NCBI RefSeq assembly: GCF_006538745.1
Contig: NZ_BJLR01000001.1
Coordinates: 1 to 64,000 of the forward strand
Origin: Cellulomonas cellasea
GTDB lineage: Bacteria; Actinomycetota; Actinomycetes; Actinomycetales; Cellulomonadaceae
DNA length: 64,000 nucleotides
Direction: 5' to 3'
In this document: in pieces, positions 10,897-19,446 of the stretch
Position numbering within the stretch: the first letter of the stretch is position 1
How the letters are laid out: the number at the start of each line of letters is the position of its first letter
Made by a program: the position numbers and the translations under genes
Notes under the pieces: generated by a model
Told to the model about the DNA's origin: nothing
What the model saw: the letters and a program-made list of their open reading frames with translations, nothing else
Database searches by the model: none

Positions 10897-13715
10897 GGTT
10901 CCACGTCGACGGCGAGCCCGTCGAGGCCGCCCCCCGGCCCGGTCAGGTCCTGCGGACGCTGCTGCGCGAGCACGGCCACCACGCGGTCAAGAAGGGCTGC
11001 GACGCGGGCGACTGCGGCGCGTGCACCGTGCTGCTCGACGGCGCCGCCGTGCACGCGTGCCTCGTGCCGGCGCACCGGCTCGACGGCCGGTCCGTCACCA
11101 CCGCGGCGGGCCTCGGCACCCCCGACGCGCTGCACCCGCTGCAGCGCGCGTTCGTCGACGCGGGCGCGTTCCAGTGCGGGTTCTGCACCGCGGGCATGGT
11201 CGTGACGGCCTCGACCTTCACCGACGAGGAGCGCGCCGACCCCGAGGCGCTCGCGCGGCTGCTCAAGGGCAACCTGTGCCGGTGCACCGGGTACCGGTCG
11301 ATCCGCGACGGGATCTGCGGCGTCGTCAACACCGGCCCGGCGCCGGCCGGGGACGCCGCCGGGCGCTCGGTCCCGGCGCCCGCCGCGGTGCGCGTCGTCA
11401 CCGGGACCGAGCCCTACACGCTCGACGTCCGCACGCCCGACCTCGCACACGTCGCCGTGCTCGGCAGCCCGCACGCGCACGCGCGCATCACCGCGATCGA
11501 CACGCGCGCGGCCGAGGCCATGCCCGGCGTGCGGGCCGTGCTGACGCACCACGACTCCCCCGCGACGCTGTTCTCGACCGGCCGCCACGAGTCCCGCACG
11601 GACGACCCCGACGACACGCGCGTGCTCGACCCGGTGCTGCGCTTCCGCGGCCAGCGCGTCGCCGCCGTGGTCGCCGACTCCCTCGCGGAGGCCGAGCGCG
11701 CGCTCGACGCGCTCCTGGTCGACTACGAGGTGCTGCCCGCGGTGCTCGACCCCGAGCTCGCGGACCTGCCCGGGGCGCCGCTCGTGCACGGCGACAAGGG
11801 GCCCGAGAGCCGCATCGCCGCCCCGGAGCGCAACACCGTCGCGGAGATGCACGGCGAGCTCGGCGACGTCGACGCCGCGCTCGCCGCCGCCGACGTGGTC
11901 GTCACCGGGACCTGGCGCACGCCGCGCGTCAACCACGCGGCGCTCGAGACGCACGCGACGCGGGGGTGGCTCGACGCCGACGGGCGCCTGGTGCTGCGCA
12001 CGTCGAGCCAGGTGCCGTTCCTCGTGCGCGACGAGATCGCCCACGTCCTCGGCCTCGACCGCGAGCGCGTGCGGGTCTTCACCGGGCGCATCGGCGGCGG
12101 GTTCGGCGGCAAGCAGGAGATGCTCACCGAGGACCTCGTCGCGCTCGCCGTGCTCCGCATCGGGCGCCCCGTGCAGTACGAGATGACGCGCGAGGACGAG
12201 TTCCGTGTCGCCCCGACGCGGCACCCGATGCGCGTGACCGTGACGCTCGGTGCCACGCGCGACGGCGTGCTCACGGCGATGGCGGTCGACGAGCTCGCCG
12301 ACACCGGCGCGTACGGCAACCACGGCGTCGGCGTCATGTTCCACAGCGTCAACGAGTCGACGAGCGTGTACCGCTGCCCGAACAAGCGCGTCGACGCCCG
12401 GTCGGTCTACACCCACACGCTCCCGTCGGGGGCGTTCCGCGGGTACGGGCTCGGGCAGGTCGCGTTCGCGGTCGAGTCCGCGCTCGACGAGCTCGCCCGG
12501 GAGCTCGGCATCGACCCGTTCGACCTGCGGCGGCGCAACGTCGTCGTGCCCGGCGACCCGCTCGTCGTGACCGACCCCGCCGGGCACCCCGAGCTGCTCT
12601 ACGGCAGCTACGGGCTCGACCAGTGCCTCGACCTCGCGCAGGACGCCCTCGCGCGGGGCGACGGCGTCGCGGCGCCGACCGGGCCCACGTGGCGGACCGG
12701 CACCGGCATGGCGCTCGCGATGATCGCGACGCTCCCCCCGCGCGGGCACCACGCCGAGGTCGCCGCGCGGCTCCTGCCCGGGGGCGACGTCGAGGTCGAC
12801 GTCGGGACGGCGGAGTTCGGCAACGGGACGACGACGGTCCACGCGCAGCTCGTCGCGACCGCGCTCGGCACGCGCACCGACCGGGTGCGGGTGCGCCAGT
12901 CCGACACCGACACCGCGCGCTACGACACCGGCGCGTACGGGTCGGCGGGCGTCGTCGTCGCCGGCCGGGCGCTGCACGTCGCGGCGCTCGCGCTCGCAGC
13001 GGCGATGGAGCGGAGGGCGGTCGCGCTGGTCGGCGCGGGTCAGGGTGCGAGCTCGGGTGCGTCGCCGCTCGTCGCGCACGGCGGTGCGGCGGGGCCGACG
13101 ACGGACGCGGCCCGCGACGAGGACGCGCACGACGTCCGGGTGGTCGACGGCGGCGTCCTCGTCGGCGACCGGCTCGTCACCGCCGACGAGCTGCTCGCCG
13201 CCGGACCGCTCGAGGCCGACGCGAGCGAGCACGGCGCGCTGCGGTCGGTCGCGTTCAACGTGCACGCGTTCCGGGTCGCGGTCGACACCGCGACGGGCGA
13301 GGTCCGCGTCCTGCAGTCCGTCCAGGCGGTCGACGCCGGGACGGTGCTCAACCCCGAGCAGCTGCGCGGCCAGGTCGAGGGCGGGACGGCCCAGGCGCTC
13401 GGCACCGCACTGCACGAGGAGGTCCGGCTCGACGCCGAGGGGCGCGTGACGACCGCGGCGTTCCGCAGCTACCACGTGCCCCAGATGTCCGACGTGCCGG
13501 TCACCGAGGTCCTGTTCGCCCGCACGCACGACGACCTGGGCCCGCTCGGCGCGAAGTCGATGAGCGAGGCGCCGTACAACCCGGTCGCCCCGGCGCTCGC
13601 CAACGCGGTGCGCGACGCGCTCGGGGTGCGGCCCCACGCGCTGCCGATGACGCGCGACCGGGTGTGGCGGCTCGCCGCGGGGTGCCGGGTCGCGCCCTCG
13701 GACGCGGCACCCTGA
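10893..13715 (+). CDS. Xanthine dehydrogenase, fused 2Fe-2S and molybdopterin subunit
   Basis: Catalytic subunit of 940 residues oxidising hypoxanthine and xanthine to urate. The N-terminal ferredoxin domain has cluster ligands Cys36/41/44/56, and the second helical cluster domain has Cys95/98/129/131, all present. The molybdopterin domain follows from about residue 165, with GRIGGGFGGKQEM for cofactor binding, PSGAFRGYGLGQ, and the base Glu892 in SMSEAPYNP. In many bacteria these are separate XdhC/XdhA-type chains; here they are one polypeptide. The large-subunit region around 700-760 contains an Ala/Gly-rich low-complexity stretch. Start ATG 10893 overlaps the FAD-subunit stop. Confidence 0.9.
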   Translation: MRFHVDGEPVEAAPRPGQVLRTLLREHGHHAVKKGCDAGDCGACTVLLDGAAVHACLVPAHRLDGRSVTTAAGLGTPDALHPLQRAFVDAGAFQCGFCTAGMVVTASTFTDEERADPEALARLLKGNLCRCTGYRSIRDGICGVVNTGPAPAGDAAGRSVPAPAAVRVVTGTEPYTLDVRTPDLAHVAVLGSPHAHARITAIDTRAAEAMPGVRAVLTHHDSPATLFSTGRHESRTDDPDDTRVLDPVLRFRGQRVAAVVADSLAEAERALDALLVDYEVLPAVLDPELADLPGAPLVHGDKGPESRIAAPERNTVAEMHGELGDVDAALAAADVVVTGTWRTPRVNHAALETHATRGWLDADGRLVLRTSSQVPFLVRDEIAHVLGLDRERVRVFTGRIGGGFGGKQEMLTEDLVALAVLRIGRPVQYEMTREDEFRVAPTRHPMRVTVTLGATRDGVLTAMAVDELADTGAYGNHGVGVMFHSVNESTSVYRCPNKRVDARSVYTHTLPSGAFRGYGLGQVAFAVESALDELARELGIDPFDLRRRNVVVPGDPLVVTDPAGHPELLYGSYGLDQCLDLAQDALARGDGVAAPTGPTWRTGTGMALAMIATLPPRGHHAEVAARLLPGGDVEVDVGTAEFGNGTTTVHAQLVATALGTRTDRVRVRQSDTDTARYDTGAYGSAGVVVAGRALHVAALALAAAMERRAVALVGAGQGASSGASPLVAHGGAAGPTTDAARDEDAHDVRVVDGGVLVGDRLVTADELLAAGPLEADASEHGALRSVAFNVHAFRVAVDTATGEVRVLQSVQAVDAGTVLNPEQLRGQVEGGTAQALGTALHEEVRLDAEGRVTTAAFRSYHVPQMSDVPVTEVLFARTHDDLGPLGAKSMSEAPYNPVAPALANAVRDALGVRPHALPMTRDRVWRLAAGCRVAPSDAAP

Positions 13716-13737
13716 TCCCGCGTGCCTCCGGCAGCGA

Positions 13738-13753
13738 GGTCCGGGACCGGACC
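13738..13753. terminator. Candidate stem-loop between convergent genes
   Basis: GGTCCG (13738-13743) pairs with CGGACC (13748-13753) around a GGAC loop, in the 83-base gap between the xanthine dehydrogenase gene (+) and the DUF72 gene (-). It has no T-tract; a bidirectional terminator is plausible but weakly supported. Confidence 0.3.
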
Positions 13754-13798
13754 GGCTCGCGTCAGCCCGCGGGAGCCAGGCACCGGGACCGGCGCCCG

Positions 13799-14731
13799 TC
13801 AGCCCGCCCGGTCGGGGAGCCGGACCGCGAACCTGTCCGGCTCCGGGTCCGGCGGCGACACGCCGAGCCGGGCCGCGAGCGCCATCGCGTCGAACGGTGC
13901 GCGGACCTTGACGTCGTTGTCGAAGTACACGAACACGTCGCGCGGGCGGTCCGGCGCGGGCGGCGTGAGGCGCGGGCCGTCGGGCGGCGGGGTGCCCGTC
14001 GACCAGGCCCGGACCTTGGCCGCCCACGCGTCGAGGGCCGCGTCGTCGTACCCCGACACGTACAGCTCGCTGTCGCCGTGCAGCCGCACGTAGACGACGT
14101 CGCTCGTGACGTCCTCGAGGTGCGGCCACGTCCCCGCGGTGTCCGCGACCACGAGCCCGACGTCGTGCGCGCGCAGCAGCGCGGGGAACGCCGGGTCGAG
14201 GGACGTCCCGTGCCGCACCTCGAGGACGTGCCGCAGCGGCCGGTCCTCGTCGACCGTGGTCAGGGCCCTCCCCTCGGGCACCTTGTCGTCGTGCCCCTCG
14301 GCCAGCACCGCCGCGGCGGCCGTGGAGCGCGGCAGCAGGTCGAAGAACCGGGCGAGCCGGTCGGCGTCGAACCCCAGGTTCGGCGGGAGCTGCCACAGGA
14401 CCGGTCCCGTGCGGTCGCCGAGCGCGAGCACGCCGGAGGCGAAGAAGTTCGCGACGGCGGTCTCGACGCCCGCGAGCTTCTTCAGGTGCGTCACGAAGCG
14501 CGGGCCCTTGACCGAGAACACGAAGCCCTCGGGCGTGTCCGCGCGCCACGCCCGGTAGCTGTCGGGGGTCTGCAGCGAGTAGAACGAGCCGTTGATCTCG
14601 ATCGAGCCGAGGTGCCGCGAGGCCCACTCGAGCTCGCGCCGCTGCGGCAGCCCGCGCGGGTAGAACTCGCCGCGCCACGGCACGTACCGCCAGCCGGAGA
14701 TGCCGATCCGCACCTGCCCCGACCCGGTCAT
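13799..14731 (-). CDS. DUF72 family protein
   Basis: A 310-residue TIM-barrel-like protein of the widespread DUF72 family, whose biochemical function is unknown. Family hallmarks are the N-terminal IGISGWRYVPWRGEFYP, the SIEINGSFYSLQTPDSYRAWRADTPEGFVFSVKGPRFVTH segment, LGPVLWQLPPNLGFD-like middle, VYVRLHGDSELYVSGYDDAAL and the terminal VFVYFDNDVKVRAPFDAMAL. It starts at ATG 14731, 48 bases downstream of the xdhC stop on the same strand, so it may be cotranscribed with xdhC. The sequence gives no evidence for a role in purine metabolism. Intact and of normal length. Confidence 0.85.
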   Translation of the reverse strand: MTGSGQVRIGISGWRYVPWRGEFYPRGLPQRRELEWASRHLGSIEINGSFYSLQTPDSYRAWRADTPEGFVFSVKGPRFVTHLKKLAGVETAVANFFASGVLALGDRTGPVLWQLPPNLGFDADRLARFFDLLPRSTAAAAVLAEGHDDKVPEGRALTTVDEDRPLRHVLEVRHGTSLDPAFPALLRAHDVGLVVADTAGTWPHLEDVTSDVVYVRLHGDSELYVSGYDDAALDAWAAKVRAWSTGTPPPDGPRLTPPAPDRPRDVFVYFDNDVKVRAPFDAMALAARLGVSPPDPEPDRFAVRLPDRAG

Positions 14732-14779
14732 GCTCGCGACTCTAGGAGCCGGGCGGGCGACGCACCCGGCGAGAGCGCG

Positions 14780-15946
14780 TCACGCGTTCGCGAGCGCCTC
14801 GGCCGTCGTGCGGTGGATCGGCCCCGACGCCGCGCGCAGCGGCTCCCCGCTCGCGCCCGAGCGCACCGCGAGCACCTCGGCCAGGATCGCGACCGCGGTC
14901 TCCTGCGGCGTGCTCGCCCCGACGTCGAGGCCGATGGGCGAGCGCAGCCGGGCGATCGCGTCCTCGCCGACGCCGCGCGCCCGCAGCTCCGCGACCCGGC
15001 GCTCGTGGGTCCGGCGCGAGCCCATGGCCCCGACGTACCCGGCCGGTGACGCGAGGGCGAGCGCGACCGCCTCGGTGTCGAAGCGCGCGTCGTGGCTCAG
15101 CACGCACACCGCGGCCCGCTGGTCGAGCGCCGTCTTCCGCAGGTAGGTCGTCGGCCACGCGAGCACGACCTCGACGCCGGGGAACCGCTCGGCCGTCGCG
15201 AACAGCGGCCGCGGGTCGCACACCGTGACGCGGTACCCGAGCAGCCGCCCGGCGGCGGCGAGCGCGACCGAGAAGTCCATCGCACCGACGACCACGAGCC
15301 GCGGGGGCGCGACCTCGACCTCGACGAACACCTCGACCGCGTCGACCGGGGCACCGGCCGCCCCGTCGCACGCGAGCGTCGCTGTGCCCGTCCGCCCGGA
15401 CGCGAGCCGGGCCGCAACCTCGACGTCGAGCTGTCGCGCGAGCCACGAGGGCGCCTCCGGCGCGCCGGCCGGTGGGCCCGCGTCCTGGCCGGGATCGACG
15501 TCGCGGCCGGGCCCGACGCCGCGGACGACGTCCCCGAGCGGCTCGCCCGGCGCGTCGTCGTCCGCCGGCAGCACCGACACGAGCGCGACCGCCTCCCCGC
15601 GCACGGCCGCCCGCAGGCGCTCGACGAGCGGGTCGCCCGGCGCGACGCGCTGCACGTGGACCCGCAGCCGCCCGCCGCACGTGAGCCCGACCGAGAACGC
15701 CGTCTCGTCGCTCACCCCGTAGGTCGCGGTCCGCGCCCGGCCGTCGGCGAGCACGCGCTCGCACACCTCGACGACCGCCGCCTCGACGCAGCCGCCCGCG
15801 ACCGTGCCGACCACCGCGGTCCCGTCGAACGCCATGGACGTGCCCACGGTCCGCGGTGCGCTGCCGTCGACCCGCACGACGGTGCCGACCGCGAGCGTGC
15901 GGCCCGCGTCGAGCGCGGTGAGCAGCCGGTCGGCGATCTCGAGCAT
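14780..15946 (-). CDS. xdhC: XdhC-type molybdenum cofactor insertion protein
   Basis: A 388-residue XdhC/CoxI protein that binds molybdenum cofactor, promotes its sulfuration and inserts it into xanthine dehydrogenase. The N-terminal domain contains VGTVVRVDGSAPRTVGTSM, the conserved GTVAGGCVEAAVVE Cys motif and the second Cys in VGLTCGG. The C-terminal Rossmann half has PRLVVVGAMDFSVALA and YVGAMGSRRTHERR. ATG 15946 was chosen because the similarity starts with MLEIADRLLTAL; the ribosome-binding site is only GGCGGG. It is transcribed away from allB across a 132-base region with 11-bp repeats. Its place between xanthine dehydrogenase and allantoinase fits a maturation role. Confidence 0.88.
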   Translation of the reverse strand: MLEIADRLLTALDAGRTLAVGTVVRVDGSAPRTVGTSMAFDGTAVVGTVAGGCVEAAVVEVCERVLADGRARTATYGVSDETAFSVGLTCGGRLRVHVQRVAPGDPLVERLRAAVRGEAVALVSVLPADDDAPGEPLGDVVRGVGPGRDVDPGQDAGPPAGAPEAPSWLARQLDVEVAARLASGRTGTATLACDGAAGAPVDAVEVFVEVEVAPPRLVVVGAMDFSVALAAAGRLLGYRVTVCDPRPLFATAERFPGVEVVLAWPTTYLRKTALDQRAAVCVLSHDARFDTEAVALALASPAGYVGAMGSRRTHERRVAELRARGVGEDAIARLRSPIGLDVGASTPQETAVAILAEVLAVRSGASGEPLRAASGPIHRTTAEALANA

Positions 15947-15979
15947 CCCGCCACGGTCGCACCGCCGGACGGCACGGGG

Positions 15980-16012
15980 GTTGCGGCCGCGTGTCGATCG
16001 CGTTGCGGCCGC
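15980..16012. repeat. Three in-phase 11-bp units in the xdhC-allB divergent promoter region
   Basis: GTTGCGGCCGC (15980-15990), GTGTCGATCGC (15991-16001) and GTTGCGGCCGC (16002-16012) run head to tail; the outer two are identical. The 11-bp phase and GTnnC starts resemble the unit structure of GlnR sites, but the fourth base is not A. It lies 34-66 bases from the xdhC start and 67-99 from allB. Confidence 0.45.
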
Positions 16013-16078
16013 CACGAAACCTGCCCGGCACACGGGCCTGCTTCACTGCGCGTCCGGCACGACGACGGGAGGCCCCCG

Positions 16079-17548
16079 ATGCCCGAGCAGCACGACCTCG
16101 TGATCCGGGCGGCGCGCGCGCTCGTCGACGGCCGCTGGGGTCCCGCCGAGGTGGGGGTGCGCGACGGCCGCATCGTGACGGTCGCGTCGGGCACCGGCAC
16201 CGGCACCGCCCCCGGCCGCGGGCCCACCGGTGCCGGCGGCGCCGAGCGCGAGGTCGGCACCGCGCTCGTCGGTGCCCGCACCGTGACCCTCGCGGACGAC
16301 GAGGTGCTCGTCCCCGGCCTCGTCGACACGCACGTGCACGTCAACGAGCCGGGGCGCACGCACTGGGAGGGCTTCGCGAGCGCGACCCGCGCGGCCGCCG
16401 CGGGCGGGGTCACGACCCTCGTCGACATGCCGCTGAACAGCATCCCGCCCACGACGGACGTCGCGGCGCTCGCCACCAAGCGCGCGTGCGCCACGCCCCA
16501 GGTCCGGGTCGACGTCGCGTTCTGGGGCGGCGCGGTGCCCGGCAACCTCGGCTCGCTCCGGGCGCTGCACGACGCGGGCGTGCTCGGCTTCAAGGCGTTC
16601 CTCGCGCCGTCGGGCGTCGACGAGTTCGCGCACCTGGGGCACGCCGACCTCGACCGCGCGCTCGCCGAGGTCGCCGCGTTCGACGGCCTGCTGCTCGTGC
16701 ACGCCGAGGACCCCGCGGTGCTCGACGCGCACGCGACGCCCGGCCGGCAGGACTACGCGCGGTTCGTCGGCTCACGTCCCGACGCCGCGGAGGTCGCCGC
16801 GATCGAGCGGCTCGTCGACGGCGTCCGCCGCACCGGGGCACGCGCGCACGTGCTGCACCTGTCCTCGGCCGCCGCGCTCCCGGTGCTGCGGGCCGCGCGC
16901 GCCGAGGGGCTGCCGATCACCGTCGAGACGTGCCCGCACTACCTGACGATCTCCGCCGAGCAGGTGCCCGAGGGTGGCACCCAGTTCAAGTGCTGCCCGC
17001 CCATCCGCGACGCCGCCAACCAGGACGCGCTGTGGCGGGCGCTGCTCGACGGCGACGTGGACGTCGTCGTGACCGACCACTCGCCGAGCACTCCCGACCT
17101 CAAGGCCGCGGGCGGCGGGGACTTCGCGCAGGCGTGGGGCGGGATCGCCGGACTGCAGACCGGGCTCGCGGCGGTGTGGACCGAGGCCGCGCGGCGCGGG
17201 ATCGGGCTCGAGCGGGTGCTGGGCTGGATGTCGGGCGGCCCGGCGCGGCTCGCGGGGCTCGGCGCGAAGGGGCGGATCGCCGTCGGCGCCGACGCCGACC
17301 TGGTCGCGTTCGCCCCCGACGCCGAGCGGACCGTGCACGCCGCCGAGCTGCTGCACCGCAACCCGGTGAGCGCGTTCGACGGGCGGAGGCTGCGCGGCGT
17401 CGTGCGCGGGGTGTGGCTGCGCGGCGAGCCGGTCGGCACCGGGCCGGACGAGCCCGCGCGCGGCCGGCTGCTGCACCGCGCCGGCGCCGGCGCAGGACCG
17501 CCCGCCGGGCCCGCCACGCCGGGGCACGCGATCGGCACCGGCCGGTAA
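16079..17548 (+). CDS. allB: Allantoinase
   Basis: Cytosolic amidohydrolase opening the hydantoin ring of allantoin to allantoate. The 489-residue protein has the dinuclear metal motif DTHVHVNEPGRTHWEG (about residue 83), the carbamylated lysine in LGFKAFLAPSG, and further ligands in LLVHAED, AHVLHLSSA and VVTDHSPS. These are the full set expected of AllB/PucH. A Gly/Thr-rich insertion (about residues 40-60) and a Gly/Ala/Pro tail are low-complexity additions. Start ATG 16079 is preceded by GGGAGG at proper spacing. The stop codon lies inside the GlnR-type box of the following uricase gene, so uricase can be transcribed separately. Confidence 0.92.
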   Translation: MPEQHDLVIRAARALVDGRWGPAEVGVRDGRIVTVASGTGTGTAPGRGPTGAGGAEREVGTALVGARTVTLADDEVLVPGLVDTHVHVNEPGRTHWEGFASATRAAAAGGVTTLVDMPLNSIPPTTDVAALATKRACATPQVRVDVAFWGGAVPGNLGSLRALHDAGVLGFKAFLAPSGVDEFAHLGHADLDRALAEVAAFDGLLLVHAEDPAVLDAHATPGRQDYARFVGSRPDAAEVAAIERLVDGVRRTGARAHVLHLSSAAALPVLRAARAEGLPITVETCPHYLTISAEQVPEGGTQFKCCPPIRDAANQDALWRALLDGDVDVVVTDHSPSTPDLKAAGGGDFAQAWGGIAGLQTGLAAVWTEAARRGIGLERVLGWMSGGPARLAGLGAKGRIAVGADADLVAFAPDAERTVHAAELLHRNPVSAFDGRRLRGVVRGVWLRGEPVGTGPDEPARGRLLHRAGAGAGPPAGPATPGHAIGTGR

Positions 17549-17560
17549 CACCGCGGTCAC
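17545..17560. promoter_or_regulatory. GlnR-type box before the uricase operon
   Basis: GTAAC-ACCGCG-GTCAC, followed by ACCGGT so that the 11-base unit repeats (GTAACACCGCG, GTCACACCGGT). It overlaps the allB stop codon and sits 22-37 bases upstream of ATG 17582. It matches the box at 10012-10027 in form and position relative to the start. Confidence 0.55.
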
Positions 17561-17581
17561 ACCGGTCTGCGTCAATGGCGC

Positions 17582-18493
17582 ATGGCGATCGTTCTCGCGG
17601 ACCACCAGTACGGCAAGGCCGAGTGCCGGCTCGTGCGCGTCGTGCGCGACGAGCCCCGGCACGAGCTGCGGGACCTCACCGTCACGACGACCCTGCGGGG
17701 CGCGTTCGACGCGGCGTACCTCGACGGGGACCAGTCGGGGGTCCTACCGACCGACTCGCAGAAGAACACGGCGTACGCCTTCGCCCGCGCGTCCGGCGTG
17801 GGCTCGCCCGAGCAGTTCGGGCTCGCGCTCGCGCGGCACTTCGTGGCCGACGTCGCGCCCGTCAGCGGCGCCCGCGTCGAGATCGAGGAGCACGCCTGGG
17901 ACCGCGTGGACGCCGGCGGCACCGAGCACGACCACACCTGGGTGCGCCGCGGGCCCGAGGTCCGCACCGCGGCGGTCACGGTCGACGCGGACGGCGAGCA
18001 CGTCGTCTCCGGCCTCAAGGACCTCGTCGTGCTCAAGTCGACCGGCTCCGAGTTCGCCGGGTTCCTGCGCGACGCGTACACGACGCTGCCGGAGACCCAC
18101 GACCGGGTCATGGCGACGTCGCTCGTCGCGCGGTGGCGGTACGCGGGCGCCGGGCGGACCGTGCCCGACGACGTGCCGTGGGACGCGGTGCACGCGTCGG
18201 TCCGGGCGGTGCTGCTGCGCGAGTTCGCGACCCTGCACTCGCTCGCGCTCCAGCAGACCCTCTGGCACATGGGCCGGGCGGTGCTCGACGAGCACCCCGC
18301 GCTCGCCGAGATCCGGCTCGTCGCCCCGAACAAGCACCACCTGCTCGTCGACCTCGAGCCGTTCGGGCTCGACAACCCCGGCGAGGTGTTCGTCGCCACG
18401 GACCGCCCCTACGGGCTCATCCAGGCGACCGTGACGCGGGACGACGCCCCCGACGCCGGCTCCGCGTGGGACACCGGGGCGGGGCTCGCATGA
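17582..18493 (+). CDS. pucL: Urate oxidase (uricase)
   Basis: Cofactor-free oxidase converting urate to 5-hydroxyisourate. The 303-residue protein has the tandem T-fold architecture. YGKAECRLVRV contains the catalytic Lys12, PTDSQKNTAYAFA contains the conserved Thr of the catalytic pair, GLKDLVVLKSTGSEFAGF and the C-terminal PNKHHLLVDLEPFGLDNPGEVFVATDRPYG are diagnostic, with the His in NKHH positioned to act in proton transfer. Length is normal. It starts 34 bases after the allB stop and overlaps guanine deaminase by ATGA. A GlnR-type box sits immediately upstream. Confidence 0.95.
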   Translation: MAIVLADHQYGKAECRLVRVVRDEPRHELRDLTVTTTLRGAFDAAYLDGDQSGVLPTDSQKNTAYAFARASGVGSPEQFGLALARHFVADVAPVSGARVEIEEHAWDRVDAGGTEHDHTWVRRGPEVRTAAVTVDADGEHVVSGLKDLVVLKSTGSEFAGFLRDAYTTLPETHDRVMATSLVARWRYAGAGRTVPDDVPWDAVHASVRAVLLREFATLHSLALQQTLWHMGRAVLDEHPALAEIRLVAPNKHHLLVDLEPFGLDNPGEVFVATDRPYGLIQATVTRDDAPDAGSAWDTGAGLA

Positions 18494-18993
18494 GCGCGCT
18501 CGAGGACGTCCCCCCGGCACCCGCGACCGCCGACGAGCGGTGGATCAGCCGCACGATCGAGCTCGCGACCGCGAACGTCGCGGCCGGCGGCGGCCCGTTC
18601 GGCGCGCTCGTCGTGCGCGGCGGGCTGCTGCTCGCCGAGGGCCAGAACCGCGTGACGGCGACGCTCGACCCGTCGGCCCACGCCGAGGTCGTCGCGATCC
18701 GCGCCGCGTGCCAGGTGGTCCAGGACTTCTCCCTCGTCGGCGCGACGCTCTACACGTCCTGCGAGCCGTGCCCGCTGTGCCTCGCGGCGTCGCTGTGGGC
18801 GCGGGTCGACCGCGTCGTCTTCGCAGCGGACCGGCACGACGCCGCGCGCGGCGGGTTCGACGACCGGGAGTTCTACGACCTCTTCGCGCGCGACCGCCGC
18901 ACCTGGCCGGTCGCGGTCGACAGCCTGCGGGTGCCGGACGCCCCGGTGCCGTTCGACGCGTGGCTCGCGCACGTCCAGCGCACCGACTACTGA
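18490..18993 (+). CDS. Guanine deaminase-like CMP/dCMP deaminase-fold protein
   Basis: A 167-residue zinc deaminase. The metal and catalytic motifs HAEVVAIRAACQ (His ligand and proton-shuttle Glu) and TSCEPCPLCLAA (two Cys ligands) are intact. The C-terminal EFYDLFARDRRTWPV resembles GuaD-type guanine deaminases, which convert guanine to xanthine. Coupling to uricase by a 4-base ATGA overlap supports a purine role, feeding xanthine into the dehydrogenase. A nucleoside or cytosine substrate cannot be excluded from sequence alone. No tRNA-deaminase features are obvious. It ends before a strong stem-loop. Confidence 0.8.
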   Translation: MSALEDVPPAPATADERWISRTIELATANVAAGGGPFGALVVRGGLLLAEGQNRVTATLDPSAHAEVVAIRAACQVVQDFSLVGATLYTSCEPCPLCLAASLWARVDRVVFAADRHDAARGGFDDREFYDLFARDRRTWPVAVDSLRVPDAPVPFDAWLAHVQRTDY

Positions 18994-19005
18994 CGCACCG
19001 CAGGT

Positions 19006-19060
19006 CCGGCGCGTGCCGGGCCCGCGGGACTCGGGCCCCGCGGAACTCCGGACGCGCCGG
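19006..19060. terminator. Nested double stem-loop, bidirectional terminator candidate
   Basis: Outer stem CCGGCGCGT (19006-19014) with ACGCGCCGG (19052-19060); inner stem CCGCGGG (19022-19028) with CCCGCGG (19037-19043). It fills the 78-base gap between the convergent guanine deaminase and HIU hydrolase genes. Confidence 0.6.
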
Positions 19061-19071
19061 CGGGGCGGCGG

Positions 19072-19446
19072 TCAGCTCCCGCGGTACGTCGTGTAGCCGA
19101 ACGGGCTCAGCAGCAGCGGGACGTGCAGGTGCCCGGTCGCGTCCGTGACGGCGATGTCGACCGTCACGCGGTGGAAGAACACGTCCTGACCCGACGTCGC
19201 GGCGTAGGTCGCGACGTCGAACACCAGGCGGTAGGCGCCCGGGGCGAGCGTGCGCGGGCCGAGGTCGGGGACGCGCCCGTCGGCGTCCGTCATGGCGCGC
19301 GCGAGCGGCGTCCCGTCCGGCCCGACAAGCTCGACCGGGACCCCTGCGGCCGGGCAGCCGCGCGCGGTGTCGAGGACGTGCGTCGTCACGTGGCTCGGGC
19401 GGTCCGCTCCGCCGGCGCTGCCGCCGTTCGCCTGCCCGGCGCTCAT
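19072..19446 (-). CDS. pucM: 5-hydroxyisourate hydrolase (transthyretin-like)
   Basis: Hydrolyses 5-hydroxyisourate, the uricase product, to OHCU. The 124-residue protein has the transthyretin-related signature: HVTTHVLDTARGCPAAGVPVEL near the N-terminus and the C-terminal tetrapeptide YRGS that defines HIU hydrolases rather than transthyretins. The middle segment FHRVTVDIAVTDATGHLHVPLLLSPFGYTTYRGS includes conserved active-site His and Arg. The first 17 residues are a Gly/Ala-rich extension. ATG 19446 overlaps the stop of uraD (ATGA), so the two consecutive pathway enzymes are translationally coupled. Confidence 0.94.
   Translation of the reverse strand: MSAGQANGGSAGGADRPSHVTTHVLDTARGCPAAGVPVELVGPDGTPLARAMTDADGRVPDLGPRTLAPGAYRLVFDVATYAATSGQDVFFHRVTVDIAVTDATGHLHVPLLLSPFGYTTYRGS

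Noticed and set aside
9726-14678. 1650-codon minus-strand frame across xanthine dehydrogenase
   Set aside because: A shadow frame kept open by extreme GC content; no recognisable domain in the part opposite the Mo subunit.
13799-14731. DUF72 protein as a purine-pathway enzyme
   Set aside because: Only position supports it; DUF72 genes occur in many contexts.
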